Positions 1 to 11,272 of a DNA stretch of 64,000 nt are shown here, piece after piece (position 1 is the stretch's first letter; each line of letters begins with the position of its first letter). The notes under the pieces are model-generated. The model did not search any database, was not told where the DNA came from, and saw nothing but the letters and a program-made list of their open reading frames with translations. Origin of the DNA: Oscheius tipulae (lineage: Eukaryota; Nematoda; Chromadorea; Rhabditida; Rhabditidae); assembly GCA_037178975.1 (NCBI GenBank), contig JASJZH010000006.1:10850001-10914000 (forward strand). Direction: 5' to 3'. A program made the position numbers and the translations under genes.

Positions 1-1323
1 CCACAGCCTGTTGGCAACTAATTAGCAAACAACCGAGCCATAATTAGATATACCCACATAAGCGACGGAGAAGAAGCGAGACGGGGTCTATTTGAACAGG
101 TTAATGCGAACAGATGACGAATTTGACACCAGGATTGAGATGAGCGGTAATCCCCCCTCACGATTTGTACTTGAGCAATGAATCTGCGAAAAAAGAGGTA
201 GGGGTATGTATTTTGGTGATTTCCTGTTATTGTGTTGTGGAACTCACCAAACGTGACAAGTTACTCGCCATATGGCCTAAAACTAGTTCTGATAATCGAA
301 ACACACGATCGGATAAATTTTTGCTTCCAACCTTTACCCATGATACTTGTTTGTTGGTCCGTCAGTCTAATTGACTAATAAGCTCGGATAGAAACCATAC
401 AGGTGGAGAAAACTAACAAACATAAGAGAGAGTGTGCCAACAAAACAGCAATTGCTCACCTTGACGTATTTTTTCATAGCCGGCTGGACCCTACTCGAGG
501 TCCTACCTTCTCGAGAAGAAGTGCGCGAAGAAAGACAAATTGGCCGACGGCACTGAATTTTTCATTTCAGAACACAGAGCGTGGCTGCACCGGCGGAAAT
601 TAACAAAACATACTGATTGGGCCTTTTTCAAAAAGGCTTGACCCAAAGTCAAGTGAGAGCGCCTAAACTTTGGGCAGAAATTGAATCCTCGCGGCGACTT
701 TGTCTCAACCAAGAAGAGAAAACTCACAGGAAGACAGACGTTCACCAGGAAGTTGGAGGAACAGTTTGAAAGTCAGAGTAAGGATCTCGTTACAATGTCA
801 ACATTCGTCAAGATAGGTGTAGCTTGGAAGTGAATTTTTTTTAAGTAAGCTCTGTCTGCTAAACAAGTTAGCTATTCTATCCATGTAAATGGTTAAATTG
901 GACACTGAGTCTTCCTGAAAAACTGAAAAAAAAAACCTGCTACGGTAAAACATGGATTTTTTTGAACAGAAATGACTCAGTGAGGAACCAATAAAGTACA
1001 GGATGTTCAAATGACGTCGAAACTTAAGCAAGGGGAGCTCCAGATTTTGACAGACAATGATGGATGAACATGCAGAGAGACTCCGTTCCAGAAGACAAAG
1101 TTTTTGAACGCCCCGCCTAGTATTTGGATTCATTAAGGCCTGCTGAACAGGACTTGAAAGAAAACACGGTCATATTCTGAGAAGAAAAGTTGGAATCCAA
1201 GAACAGCTACAGCCCAAGGAAGGATCCAAAGATCGTTGTCATTAAACTAATTAGAAGAGAGAGGTTGCCACTACTAGAACAAATTCTATGGTATTTCCAG
1301 GAGGGAGCTTGTTTCTTAGACCT
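1..1323. other. Intergenic, no gene recognised
   Basis: Open frames here are short, carry no signal peptide or recognisable motif, and do not join through splice sites into a longer protein. The right part is the upstream region of the P450 gene. Confidence 0.5.
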
Positions 1324-1330
1324 TATAAAT
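1324..1330 (+). promoter_or_regulatory. TATA-like box upstream of the P450 gene
   Basis: TATAAAT lies about 200 bp before the P450 start codon. A transcription start some 30 bp downstream would leave a 5' leader of about 175 nt. This is inferred from motif and position only. Confidence 0.35.
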
Positions 1331-1530
1331 ATCAGTACATATTGCCCCGAGCTTTGATCTCGATCCCTCTTGACATCATTATACTTTGGAGTTGTCGAAC
1401 GGGGCTTGGGAGGCTCGAGTCTAGCAGAAGGTAGACTCTAGTCTCGAACAGTCAAACAGACACGATTAGATAAAGAGAGTATACGGGTGCTCCTGTCAGT
1501 GAGCATTGCTGTCTCTTCGTGGTGTCAACA

Positions 1531-4500
1531 ATGTTTTGGCTTCTACTCTTCACCTTCTTAATCATTTATTTAACCTATCTCTACTGGTGAGTCTTTCTTA
1601 GAGATCAAAAAATGTGAAAATGTCAGGGGACGGAAGAAAGCCTTCAAGTTGCGTGAACAGCTTGGCTTAAAAGGACCTCCTCCGCATTTCATCTTCGGAA
1701 ACATGGATTATTTCATTAACCGAAATAAGGATATGGGTTACGATGATGGCTATGTACAGCTGGAAAATTGGGCTCAGGAGTATGGAGACACTTTTGCGTT
1801 CGGACTCATTAAGGGACTTGAATAAAAATGGCTTCAGATTGTATATGGGAACGAATCTACAAATTGTCTCGGTTGACGAAGCTTTTGTAAAGGAGGCCTT
1901 CATCCGTCAGTTTTCAAATTTCTCCGACCGCGTAGTGCCTAGTGTCTTCAAAAACAATGGTATTAGTAGCTTAGTCGTGTTTATATATCCTCATTATTAG
2001 GCCTACAACAGTCGCTCGTCCAAATGGGCAAGGCCGAAGGATGGAAAGAGGTCCGGAGTTGTGTTTCCCCCATGTTTTCTACAGGTCAAACCTTCCATAG
2101 TACTCAAATAGAAAGTTTTAGGCAAAATGAGAACAATGTACGAGACGGTCAAGGACAAAATCGACGAGTTCATGATCATCGTTGAAGAGCACAGCGCAAA
2201 TGGAGCCCGTTTCGATATTTACGAGTAAGTCTCACTTACCACCTTCGTGTAGCGAGGCATTGTTTATTCCTCCACCCTCTCTACGAGTAGACAAAAAGGC
2301 TGAAAACAATATCTTAACGAGGAAAATTAGAGCATAAATAGTTTGCTTTGAAAGCTGTGGAAGAGGTGACGAGATACTTTGTTACAAAATTTCCTCTACG
2401 CTGTGTTTACTCCCAACGGGATGGTTAATTCGTGTTTGGTAGGGGAGAGTAGGCGCAGAATATACGCAAATTTTGGCAAAGATGAGGACGTGTCATCTCA
2501 AAATCCAAAAAGGATTTAAAAAAGCGCATACAAGTGTTAGGAAACACTGATTTTTGGGCCTAATAAAATATTTTACCTGCTAGGAAATACCAGCAAAACA
2601 ATTGAACAAGCCAGTTCAAAAAGTTAGGAAAAAAATTTTGGCTACCTTATTGGGAACAACATTCATACTGCGCGGCAGAGTCGTTAAGTCACAGTAAACA
2701 AAACATCATGAAGATCTCCGCCTATTATGAGACTTTTCGGCTACCGTACTACGTTTTTTTACATAGAACTTCCCAGATAGAAACTAAATAGCCTTGTTGC
2801 TAACTGGGAGCTTCAAAAAGCTATTTTGTAAAAGTTGTGTTTTTGGGGGGTTAACAAGGTTTTGTAGGTCAAACACTTGAAAATGTAGACATAGAATCTT
2901 AAATGAATCGCCTATAAAGTGTTTTGCTTTAGAATTTGCAAAATCAGTTAATGACGAAAGAAACGATATAGCAGTGTGACCACCCCATGACAAAAAGAGT
3001 TGTTTCCTGAATGCAGGTGGCAGAATTGAGATTGTTTTGAGCGTCAGAAGAATTAGTCAACACTTTTGGTATCAATGTTTTGCAGCGACTTTCAAGCTCT
3101 GACCATGGATGTTATCGGAAAGTGTGCCTTCGCCATCGAGAGCAACTGTCAACGGGATAGAAATGAGGTAAGGCTCCTAGTCAGAAAGCCTAAGAAATCT
3201 TTAGATTTTCTACACAAGAGCCAAGGAAATGTTCAACCAGATTGACATGAAGGCCAATCTTCTTGTTCCGCTTTCCAGTAAGTATAAAAGTCATCACAAG
3301 TCCTTACAAATACCTCAATTTGGTTTGTTATCAACCAAAATGTGCTCTAAATAGGGAGAGCGGGTACGAGGAAGCAGATACTAGATAAAAGCAAAAAGCC
3401 CTCGACTTCCTGACCACGAATTAGACGTTAAGTGTGAGCTGAGCTGTAAGATTTATATTTCACCCGGAAATAGGTTGCCAACTCGTAACTTCTCGGAATG
3501 CGACCGGATATGCTACCAAAATGACAAAATAGCGGGCATATTTTTGCAGGGTCGAGGATCCCAAATTCAATTAGCGTTTTACATGAAATTGGCGTGAAAC
3601 ACCAAGGGAAACAAACAAAATATGTTGACCTGGAGCAGGGTATATACGCGCGACATCCGAATTGGGGCGGAAGTTTCAGTCATAGGGACATTTTTGCCTG
3701 ATCAAGGAGTCAGCGCAGCTCTTTCCTATCATACATATTAGCAAAAAAATTGTCTTTTCTTTGAAGTGAGTGCGCGCAGTAGGAGGGTAATTAGAGAAGA
3801 TCAAGAAGGAAAATGGAGAAGATGTGTCCGTCGGAGCTCGTTTAGTCTCAGATCTCTTTCTCAATTTTCAAATCTAAAAAGATTCACCTAGGGAGGAGGG
3901 AAAGGGAGCTGAGAAGGCAGGAAGTTAGGTCAAAGTTTTATTCAGGCATCATACTTTTACGACGGACTTCCCCGTGCCCTTTATAGAAACCCTCCCAGGA
4001 GTTGGGTGGCGCCACGGTACAAAAAATCTCCTAGGGCGTTCCCGAAATCCGAGTCTCACGCAGGCACAAAAGACCTCCCTAACAGAATTTCCCCTGTTTG
4101 AGCGATCAACGGCCTACTGATTTCTAGTGCTGCACCGCTCCGTGGATCTTTTAATGAAAATGCGCTCTTATCTCGTAGCAGATTCTTGGAATTGGCAGAC
4201 TAATTTTCAGTCTTCGTATCGGAACTAAGTTGGCTATGGAAGTACTTTTATCCGCTATCGGCAATGGCTGCTGCTGAGCAACCTCTTCTGGATGGGCTGG
4301 GACGAGTGTAAGTTTCGTTTAATGACGCGTTGCCAGGCAGAAATAGTCAGAAATCGTCATCACTACGCTAGAGAATGTGTTTAAAGAGCAAGGGCCAAAG
4401 AATTTTCCAGCTACGACCAGCGAAAGGCTGAAGGCTCCTCGGACAGCTATGATATCCTGCAGCTTCTTCTGAACAAGGAAGAGACTCCTGGAAAGGTTCA

Positions 4501-5212
4501 GTTTCAACCTGGCATCAATAGTCAAATATTCAGGGCCTTTCACGGACTCAAGTCATCGAAAACTGTTTTGCCTTTCTCCTAGCAGGATATGAGACCACTT
4601 CAACGGCTTTAGGATACTGCGCGTATCTGCTGGCCACGCATCCTGAAATCCAGGAAAAATTGTTCCAAGAAATTAAGGAAACGAAGGACCAGCATGTACG
4701 GGTGTCGTAAAGATGCTAACTAACCCTGTCTTAGGGTCTGACTTTCGACTCAATCCATAGCATGAAATATCTGGACGCTGTCTTTAAGGAGAGCCTTCGC
4801 ATTTATCCTCCGGTCATCAAGTAGGAAGTTTTTTCATTGTGGTCACTTATTAAGCTTCACGTCTCGCGAATGCGTAGCAGATACCACCGTTAACGGTATC
4901 TTTATTCCGAAAGGAACATGGATCTTTGTGCCACCCTACACCATGCATCATCGTGAATCACACTGGCCGAATCCTTCCAAATTCGAGCCGGAAAGGTAAA
5001 ATCAGTGGCTCAGAAGCGAAAAACAGGTTGACAGATTCTTGGACTGGGATGACAAATCATCTGTGAACTGGGTCCCATTTGGCATCGGACCACGCTTCTG
5101 TGTAGGAATGAGATTTGCCGAGATGGAGTTCAAGATGACACTGGCAAAATTAATGGACAAATTCAAAATTATAAATCCTCCTGGAGAGCCGGTTCGATTG
5201 TTTGCTCGCTAA
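1531..5212 (+). CDS. Cytochrome P450, CYP3/CYP13-like
   Basis: A membrane-anchored microsomal monooxygenase that would use NADPH-P450 reductase to oxidise lipophilic substrates. The start MFWLLLFTFLIIYL is an N-terminal anchor, followed by GLKGPPP, the proline-rich hinge. The I-helix oxygen-binding motif AGYETTS (about 4.58 kb), the K-helix ESLRIYPP (about 4.79 kb), the PERF-type segment and the heme-thiolate loop FGIGPRFCVGM (about 5.09 kb) are all visible. CYP13A proteins of nematodes share this heme loop. About eleven exons are needed; most introns are about 40 nt, and two are long (about 2.2-3.1 kb and 3.3-4.2 kb). Two oddities: one small intron (1798-1837) needs a GTTCG donor, and the exon near 4.39 kb seems to lack one base between the segments reading ENVFKE and ARAKEFSS. 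That is either an assembly error or a real frameshift. Everything downstream is intact, so I call it a gene, possibly damaged. Confidence 0.88.
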
Positions 5213-6425
5213 AATGAATGTATAAGTTTAGAAATTGATTGGGAATACCATTGGAATAATTATGCAACCGCTTGGAGGGATTCATGTTCAGCTTGAGAAG
5301 AGAAATTGAACTTATGTCTGAGCGCATGAATTGAAAATAAATCATACTCTGTACAAAAATAAATTATGAACTTCTGTGGAAGCTGATGGCCTATTCATGC
5401 AACTTTCTGACTACCATGGATAATTACAGCATAATCTGGAAACTTACAGGCTATACAGGACCTTGATGGTCAGCTCCTAACAAGTTGCAAACGAACCAGG
5501 ACTCTAATAAGCTCACAAGGATATTAGCTGATTGAACAGGACCATTAAAAGTTCCTAAGAGACTAATCAGGACAATCGATGCCGATACAGACCACTCACA
5601 GACTGCTTTGTGGACCGACATTTTATTCAATATGGCGGGAGACAGATGAAACGTTTTTGAGACACCAAAAGAGAAGTAAAAAGGCAGGACGATTGGAGTA
5701 GGCTGGGTGCAACAGTACCAGACTTATGCTGAACTCAACGCCAACGCCTATTTAGGTGTAAGTGAGATTTTGTGTTTTCGTCATTTTGCTTCAATTTTTG
5801 GAGTATGTGTTCATGCCTGATATTTTTTGTCTCGCATATATCATGTATCGGTCTGGAATCAAGTTGCCTCGGCCATAAACTTGGAACCTCGGGAGTTAGA
5901 CAGAGCGCGCTATTGGTTCAGCAATAATGCCACAAAGACCTTTGGTTCTCAGCGCAATTGCAAATTCGATTCGTCTTTTTGTTGCTATTATCCAACGATA
6001 GTTCTCGAAGATTCACTAAAGTGGCTATCATCCAAAAGAGAATTCGTTTCAGCCTTTTGCTCTACTGTACTCTGCCAACCAGTCCTTTAAAATCTGACCC
6101 AGTGCGTCACAGCAGATGTAGCGTCGCGATAATTTATATAGTTGCTTTATACGTTTGATACGGACCATTTTCTCGTGAATTTCGCTCACAGATACCAAAC
6201 TGGTTTTTCAGCAGAATGGTTACCACACGATCTCGAGCCTCGGACTCGAGTAGGGAAAGGTGCGTCACCAGGTTTTTCCAGCTATTCTTCTTACAGTTTT
6301 CACTATGTACCTCGAGCACCAGTGTCTATAGAAGGAACCTTTGGAAGCAAGTATCTAGATCACTATTTAGAGGTTTGCTTGATGATAATCGCACTTTTAA
6401 AATACTACTTCAGAACGACTGTTTG
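5213..6425. other. Intergenic between the P450 and phosphotransferase genes
   Basis: AATAAA-type signals near 5336-5363 fit the 3' end of the P450 transcript. The open frames between 5.8 and 6.4 kb show no domain. One of them runs in frame into the phosphotransferase start, so an N-terminal extension cannot be fully excluded. Confidence 0.5.
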
Positions 6426-7996
6426 ATGACAACAGAAGAGCTGAAACGGCTAAGTTTGCACAAGTATTCGGCCGTCGACACATCGTGGCTGGACGAGCTC
6501 TGTATGAAAACGTTCTGGGAACGTGTAGTCTTGTTCTATCCACTCTGGCTAGCTCCAAACTTGATCACTTTAATTGGCAAGTTCTTATTCCCGACTTTGT
6601 TCAAAATATTCTTCAGGTCTCATCGTAAATCTCATCACCGTTCTGACTCTCACTTATTACTGCCCTACAGCGACGGAAACAGCTCCCTCCTGGGTCTATT
6701 TCCTCGCAGCTCTTGGTCTTTTCGCGTATCAGACTCTCGATGCCACAGGTAATCAGTTTTACTCTTTATTTTTGAATTACGAAATGTAGATGGGAAACAA
6801 GCAAGGCGAACTGGTAGCTCCTCGCCTCTCGGAGAGCTTTTCGATCACGGATGCGATTCTATTTCTCAAATATTCGTCACCCTGAATGTCTGCTACGCTC
6901 TTCAACTCGGACAAGTTCGTGGAGCTGCCTTCTTCGTCTGTGTGGTCTCAATGTCTCTCTTCTACTGCGCCCATTGGAGTACATACTGTACCGGAACTTT
7001 GAAGTAAGTTTGCAATTATAATTACTTGTGAGATCCTTCAAAAATGTGTAAGGTTGATGTGTATTACAATTAACCGGATCGAATTGACACTCTTAAATCC
7101 TTTACTTCCGATTTCTCAGAGACGGGTTCGAATCTGGCAAACTTGAGCTTAGGTTGCAACTTCAGCACTATCAAATTTCATTCCAGGTTTGCTCGTTTCG
7201 ATGTGACCGAAGCACAAATGACAGTCATTGGAATGCTGCTAGCCACGGGACTTTTCGGCCCGAATCTGTGGTCGATCGGTAAGACTGTTCCTAGCTTTTA
7301 GTAACACAGGTTTAGGTCTCTTTGGATACCAGCTTCGTCATCTGGTGATACTTGGAACAGTCCTCGGAACTATCTATCAAGGAACAAGCTATCTCTCCGT
7401 AGTTTGGACCGGAGGAGTTGGAAAGAATGGCTCAACAGGTAATTGTCTTTTGTCATTCATTCCCGTTTTTTGTTTTCAGTTGCCGGAACCTCTGTTCTAT
7501 TTCCTATATGCCCACTCGCAGCCGTAGTTGTTCCCTTCTGTATGATGTATACCAAGGCTGACAGCTCGGTATTTGATGAAAATATTGCCCTGTTCGTCAT
7601 GCTGTTCGGAGCCGTCGCGTCCAAGGTAAGTTTTTTGTCTTACTGTCTCTTTTTCTCTGTTTCTCTGTCCTTCTGTCTCTCTGTCACTCTGTCACTCTGT
7701 AGCAAACTCTATGCATTACAGGCTACCAACAGACTGATCGTTGGACATATGAGCAGAAGTGAACTATTCCTATGGGATTGGATCTATCTGGCACCGATGG
7801 GACTGATGTTGAACCAGTGAGTTACCCTCCATTTGCTTTGTACCTTCTTTCTTTCAGATACTACGACTACATCTTCTCCGAGTCCAAGCTTCTTGTGGTT
7901 GGAACAATCTACGCTTACGGTTCTCTTCTCATTTACTGTATTGTGATAACTAGGCAAATTTGTGATTACATGCGTATCTACTGTTTCAAAATTTGA
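6426..7996 (+). CDS. Choline/ethanolamine phosphotransferase (CDP-alcohol type)
   Basis: It transfers phosphocholine or phosphoethanolamine from the CDP-alcohol to diacylglycerol, the last step of the Kennedy pathway, in ER or Golgi membranes. The diagnostic CDP-alcohol motif DGx2ARx8Gx3Dx3D is complete in the exon starting about 6.79 kb (DGKQAR, then G, D, and a final D in DHGCD). It is followed by several hydrophobic segments, as in the CEPT1/CHPT1/EPT1 family. The chosen start, [15 protein letters not shown], matches the usual short cytosolic N-terminus before the first membrane segment [10 protein letters not shown]. The intron at 6577-6616 is a 40-nt GC-AG intron (GCAAGT donor). The intron from about 7626 carries a TCTCTGT-rich tract. 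Choline versus ethanolamine preference cannot be read by eye. Confidence 0.92.
7640..7700. repeat. Degenerate TCTCTGT/CACTCTGT tract in an intron
   Basis: Short pyrimidine-rich units with CTGT repeat through the intron. Similar tracts occur in an intron of the first SLC25 gene (about 30.77-30.82 kb) and near 40.33-40.37 kb. Confidence 0.5.
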
Positions 7997-8349
7997 TACG
8001 TTTGATGTAACATCGTATGAGCAAAGTAAAAATTTTTAGCACAATTTTCATAAAAGCATAAGACAGATGTCGCTAAATGACGATAAAACTCACATAGGCA
8101 TTGCGAAACTGTTCAGGTGACAACTTAGAACCTCGACGTTTACCGATCTCGCTTTCGATCTCGGCCTAGTTTCGACTGTCGTAATTGTCGAGCTAGACCA
8201 GCGATATGCTTTCGGGGTACCAATCCAGGGCTGATAACATCAAAGGATCGTCTAGGCCCTGCTGAGATTTGAAACAGAGACTGTTCCAGGTTGCGCTGCT
8301 TACAATTTAATAAACAAGCGCTGTGCATACGCGCCGCGCATGTGTCAGC

Positions 8350-8357
8350 TATAAAAG
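8350..8357 (+). promoter_or_regulatory. TATA box with no clear gene downstream
   Basis: A strong TATAAAAG sits here. Downstream is a splice-acceptor-like TTTTGCTGCAG at about 8.61 kb followed by ATG at 8621, but that frame codes only 27 residues. A very small protein or noncoding transcript between 8.38 and 8.75 kb is possible; I could not settle a model. Confidence 0.4.
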
Positions 8358-8950
8358 ACGGGAACTGTGCTTCATACTCTCTTTCCGAGCTTCCACCACT
8401 CTCCGCTTTGTCCTTCTCTCTCTCTAATCTTTCTAGTTTTCAGAGCTTGGTCTAGAATTTTATTCATACCTATAGGAGGCATATGGACAGTTCCGCTCCG
8501 AGAGAAGCAGCTTAAACCTTTTCCAAAGGCAGTTTTCGTTTTCAGCATCATTGGCATGTATGTTGCCCGTTTGGAAATCTTCACTTAGTCTGTACAACAT
8601 TTGTTTTGCTGCAGGAACAAATGGCGTTGTCGAAATGTATTCAGTCGAAGAATCTTTCGAAGTTGGTCTTTACTTTGCAGAAGGAAAAGTTGCATCTGCC
8701 TTAATTTATATGAGCTGAAATGTGCATAGAGGGAGTTGATGAGGACGACATTTCGGCTGATACTAGTTTTTTGATAACGAAACGATTGGGATAAACGATG
8801 ATATAGTCGTTTTGGTAACCCGGTGAAACAACTAAAATAGTTAAAACATAAAAAGAAAATCGCCGGCTCGTTTCATAACCTGGGCTCCGTATGTTTGACA
8901 GTCACGTTTCTTATTGTTACCCGCGCGGGAGAGTCTCTGACCAGTCTATA

Positions 8951-9908
8951 TGTTCCAAACTACCCTCATTTCTGTCCTTTGGCTACTATCCACGGCACAG
9001 GTAGGATTTTCCGTATAGCAATCACCTTCTAGGGCTGTTTCGATTCTTCTCGTGATTGTTCAATTCGCACTGACCTGTGCTATTCGTCCAACATTACAGA
9101 ACGGTCTGCCGTTCGTCGCTCATGTCCAGCTACTTGCAATTTGTGCAGAAAACGTATTGGTACTATATTTCTATAGTTTGTTGCTTTAGATAGGGCTGAG
9201 AGACTGTCTTCAAATTGCCATGATATGGTTTCTGACTGCCACGAGAGAAGAGACTTTTGCAACAGATCTGCCTATCAGAGAATGATGAAGCGACAGTAAG
9301 TGAAATTTTTGAGCAGAATATGGCTTGCAGATGTGCTCGAACTTGTGGATTCTGTGCTCCAGAAAGTAAGCCTCTACCTGTCAGCCCCTATGCATCCTTT
9401 GAGACTAACAGCAAAGAAGAGGAAAACGTAACACGTAAGTATACAAGAGGTTTTATAATTAACATGTGGGAGTTGACTGCCTAGAAGATGCGGCTGAGAC
9501 TCTGGTAGAATCCGTCATAGTTTCGCATTGAGACGCGAACCTGTTCGACTCCAGTAGTACTACCGTGTTAGTTCTGTATCTCTGTTCGAAAATTGCTTTG
9601 CTACTTTTATTTCTAGGTTGACATCAATCTTTTAGATGCTAGAAGTGTTCTTCGTAAAATAGAAGAAAGTGGTTTGACTATTGAAGACCTGCGCTCAATC
9701 ATTCGACAGCAGGTCACCCCAGTTTCCACCACTACCGTAGCCACGACTACTAGCCTGGTATCTTGTCAGAGATTCAGACAGAATCTATTTCCAGACATGT
9801 TTGGACAAGGGAGTCGACTGCGCAGACAAAATAGGACTTTGCTCACATCGGGCCTACAAGACTCTGGTCGAGAGAATGTGCCGCCGATCATGTAACCTTT
9901 GCAGTTGA
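8951..9908 (+). CDS. Secreted protein with three ShKT domains
   Basis: A small extracellular protein of the ShKT (six-cysteine) class, abundant and diverse in nematodes. The start MFQTTLISVLWLLSTAQ is a signal peptide that ends at the first intron. Domain 1 begins CFDSSRDC and ends CPATCNLC. Domain 2 begins NCHDMVSDC and ends CARTCGFC. Domain 3 begins TCLDKGVDC and ends CRRSCNLC just before the stop. Each has six cysteines with the TCxxC-type ending. Domains 2 and 3 are separated by a Thr-rich linker (TTTVATTTS), probably O-glycosylated. Introns are about 33-40 nt except one near 9.44-9.63 kb. No enzyme domain is attached, so the role (matrix, cuticle, defence or channel-directed) cannot be told. 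Confidence 0.85.
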
Positions 9909-10126
9909 CACTTATTAAAACACTCATTAAATGAATCACAATCGATCGAAAACAGCTTAAAATTGTATGGGAGTCACCGGAGGACAACTGTACCTGTAAT
10001 GGAAGGGGGATTTTGACTGTTGGGGGTTGTACAACGGAAGGAAAAGTATGCTAAGACAGGGCAAGAAAGAAAGACAGCTCACAACAGAGTAAAGATCACA
10101 GAAAAAGTGGACGAATGATGGGAGTC

Positions 10127-11272
10127 TTATGCCTCGGAGACGGTAGAATACTTGATCAATTTGGCATCGACACCGTCACGCCGTTTGCGATAGTAAACGA
10201 GGGCCAGCACTGCGATGACAAGGACTCCGACCAGGGCCAGGAAGAGCGGATTCATGAAAAAATCTACCATATATCCGTACTTGGTCCGGTTATGAGCAGC
10301 CTTACAGACATTGTGGACCGCTTGGTGACACCCGGGCTCCTTGTCCAAGCTGAAACAGTTTGTTGTGCTACCACCCCTCGATGCCAACCTGTAAGCTGCC
10401 TGTACACAGGAGCACAATTGAGCTGCACAGAAATAGTCCTCCTCATTATCGCAATTGTTGTGTAGAATGGCACAGGAAGAGGTGGTCGAGTTCACTTTGG
10501 GACAACTGGAGTACATGTGGTAGAAGGGCTCATGGAGATCCCATGAGTTTGGGAGGTTCTTGGTCAGGTCAGCAGGCTCTGAAAATCAGTTTTTTAGTTT
10601 CTACTTTCTTAGCAGAAAATGCTTTATTTAGAAATATCAAATCCCAACCTGTGTAGTTGATACTTGCATCGTAGGCGAACATTCCCATTAAAGGCATCAG
10701 GGCACAGACGGTGTTGGTGAAAAGACGACATTCTTGTCCTTCCTCAGTACTGTTCATTACTCTCTGCAAACAAGGTCTGTATTCCGAATGATGATGCTGT
10801 CTTACTGCGTTACAGTCGCAGAACTCTTTGTCACATTTGTCCTGACCCATCTGACGTACGTAGCACTCATCGTGTACAACACAGCAGTGATTCAGTTCAG
10901 CTGAAACTTCGAAAGTTCAACGATCTGACCCCGCTCCTCTCCCCCTCTAGATCACACCACACACGTGTAAGTGCTACTCGCGGACGCGTTTAAAGAGGCA
11001 ACCACGCGTAAATTTTTAGCGAAATCGAGAAGGGTCAGACTATCTTTTTAGGAATGACGCTCTAGCAGAGTGAAGAGGATTTGAACGCTCTTGAAGAGGA
11101 AAACTGTCTCACCGGCAAGCATTGGACATTTCTCGTTAACCGTGTCGTAAGCATAGCGTCGAGAGGTGTTCTCACTTCCACATTGCCAGTCGTGAAAGTC
11201 GACTTGGGACATGGCCGGAACCGCAAACAGGAAGACGGCCAGAAGAGGGACCCAAGCGAGCTGACCGGCCAT
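10127..11272 (-). CDS. Membrane-anchored protein with two phospholipase A2-like units
   Basis: Begins MAGQLAWVPLLAVFLFAVPA, a signal peptide. The second exon has HCCVVHDECY, the secreted-PLA2 active-site signature CCxxHDxC, followed by KCDKEFCDC, which matches the second catalytic helix. A second, similar cysteine unit follows (CAILHNNC, then FCAAQLCSC). It has HN in place of HD and one cysteine of the pair missing, so it should be inactive. The C-terminus has one hydrophobic span (about 10.20-10.26 kb) and a basic tail YYRKRR, predicting a type I membrane topology. The usual glycine-rich calcium loop is not obvious before the first motif, so activity even of unit 1 is uncertain. Introns include one of about 42 nt. 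Family assignment is good; function is inferred. Confidence 0.75.

Noticed and set aside
798-1133. 111-codon minus-strand frame upstream of the P450
   Set aside because: No signal peptide, motif or splice-supported partner; composition like noncoding AT-rich DNA.
10115-10465. 116-codon plus-strand frame
   Set aside because: Shadow of the PLA2-like gene's last exon on the other strand.
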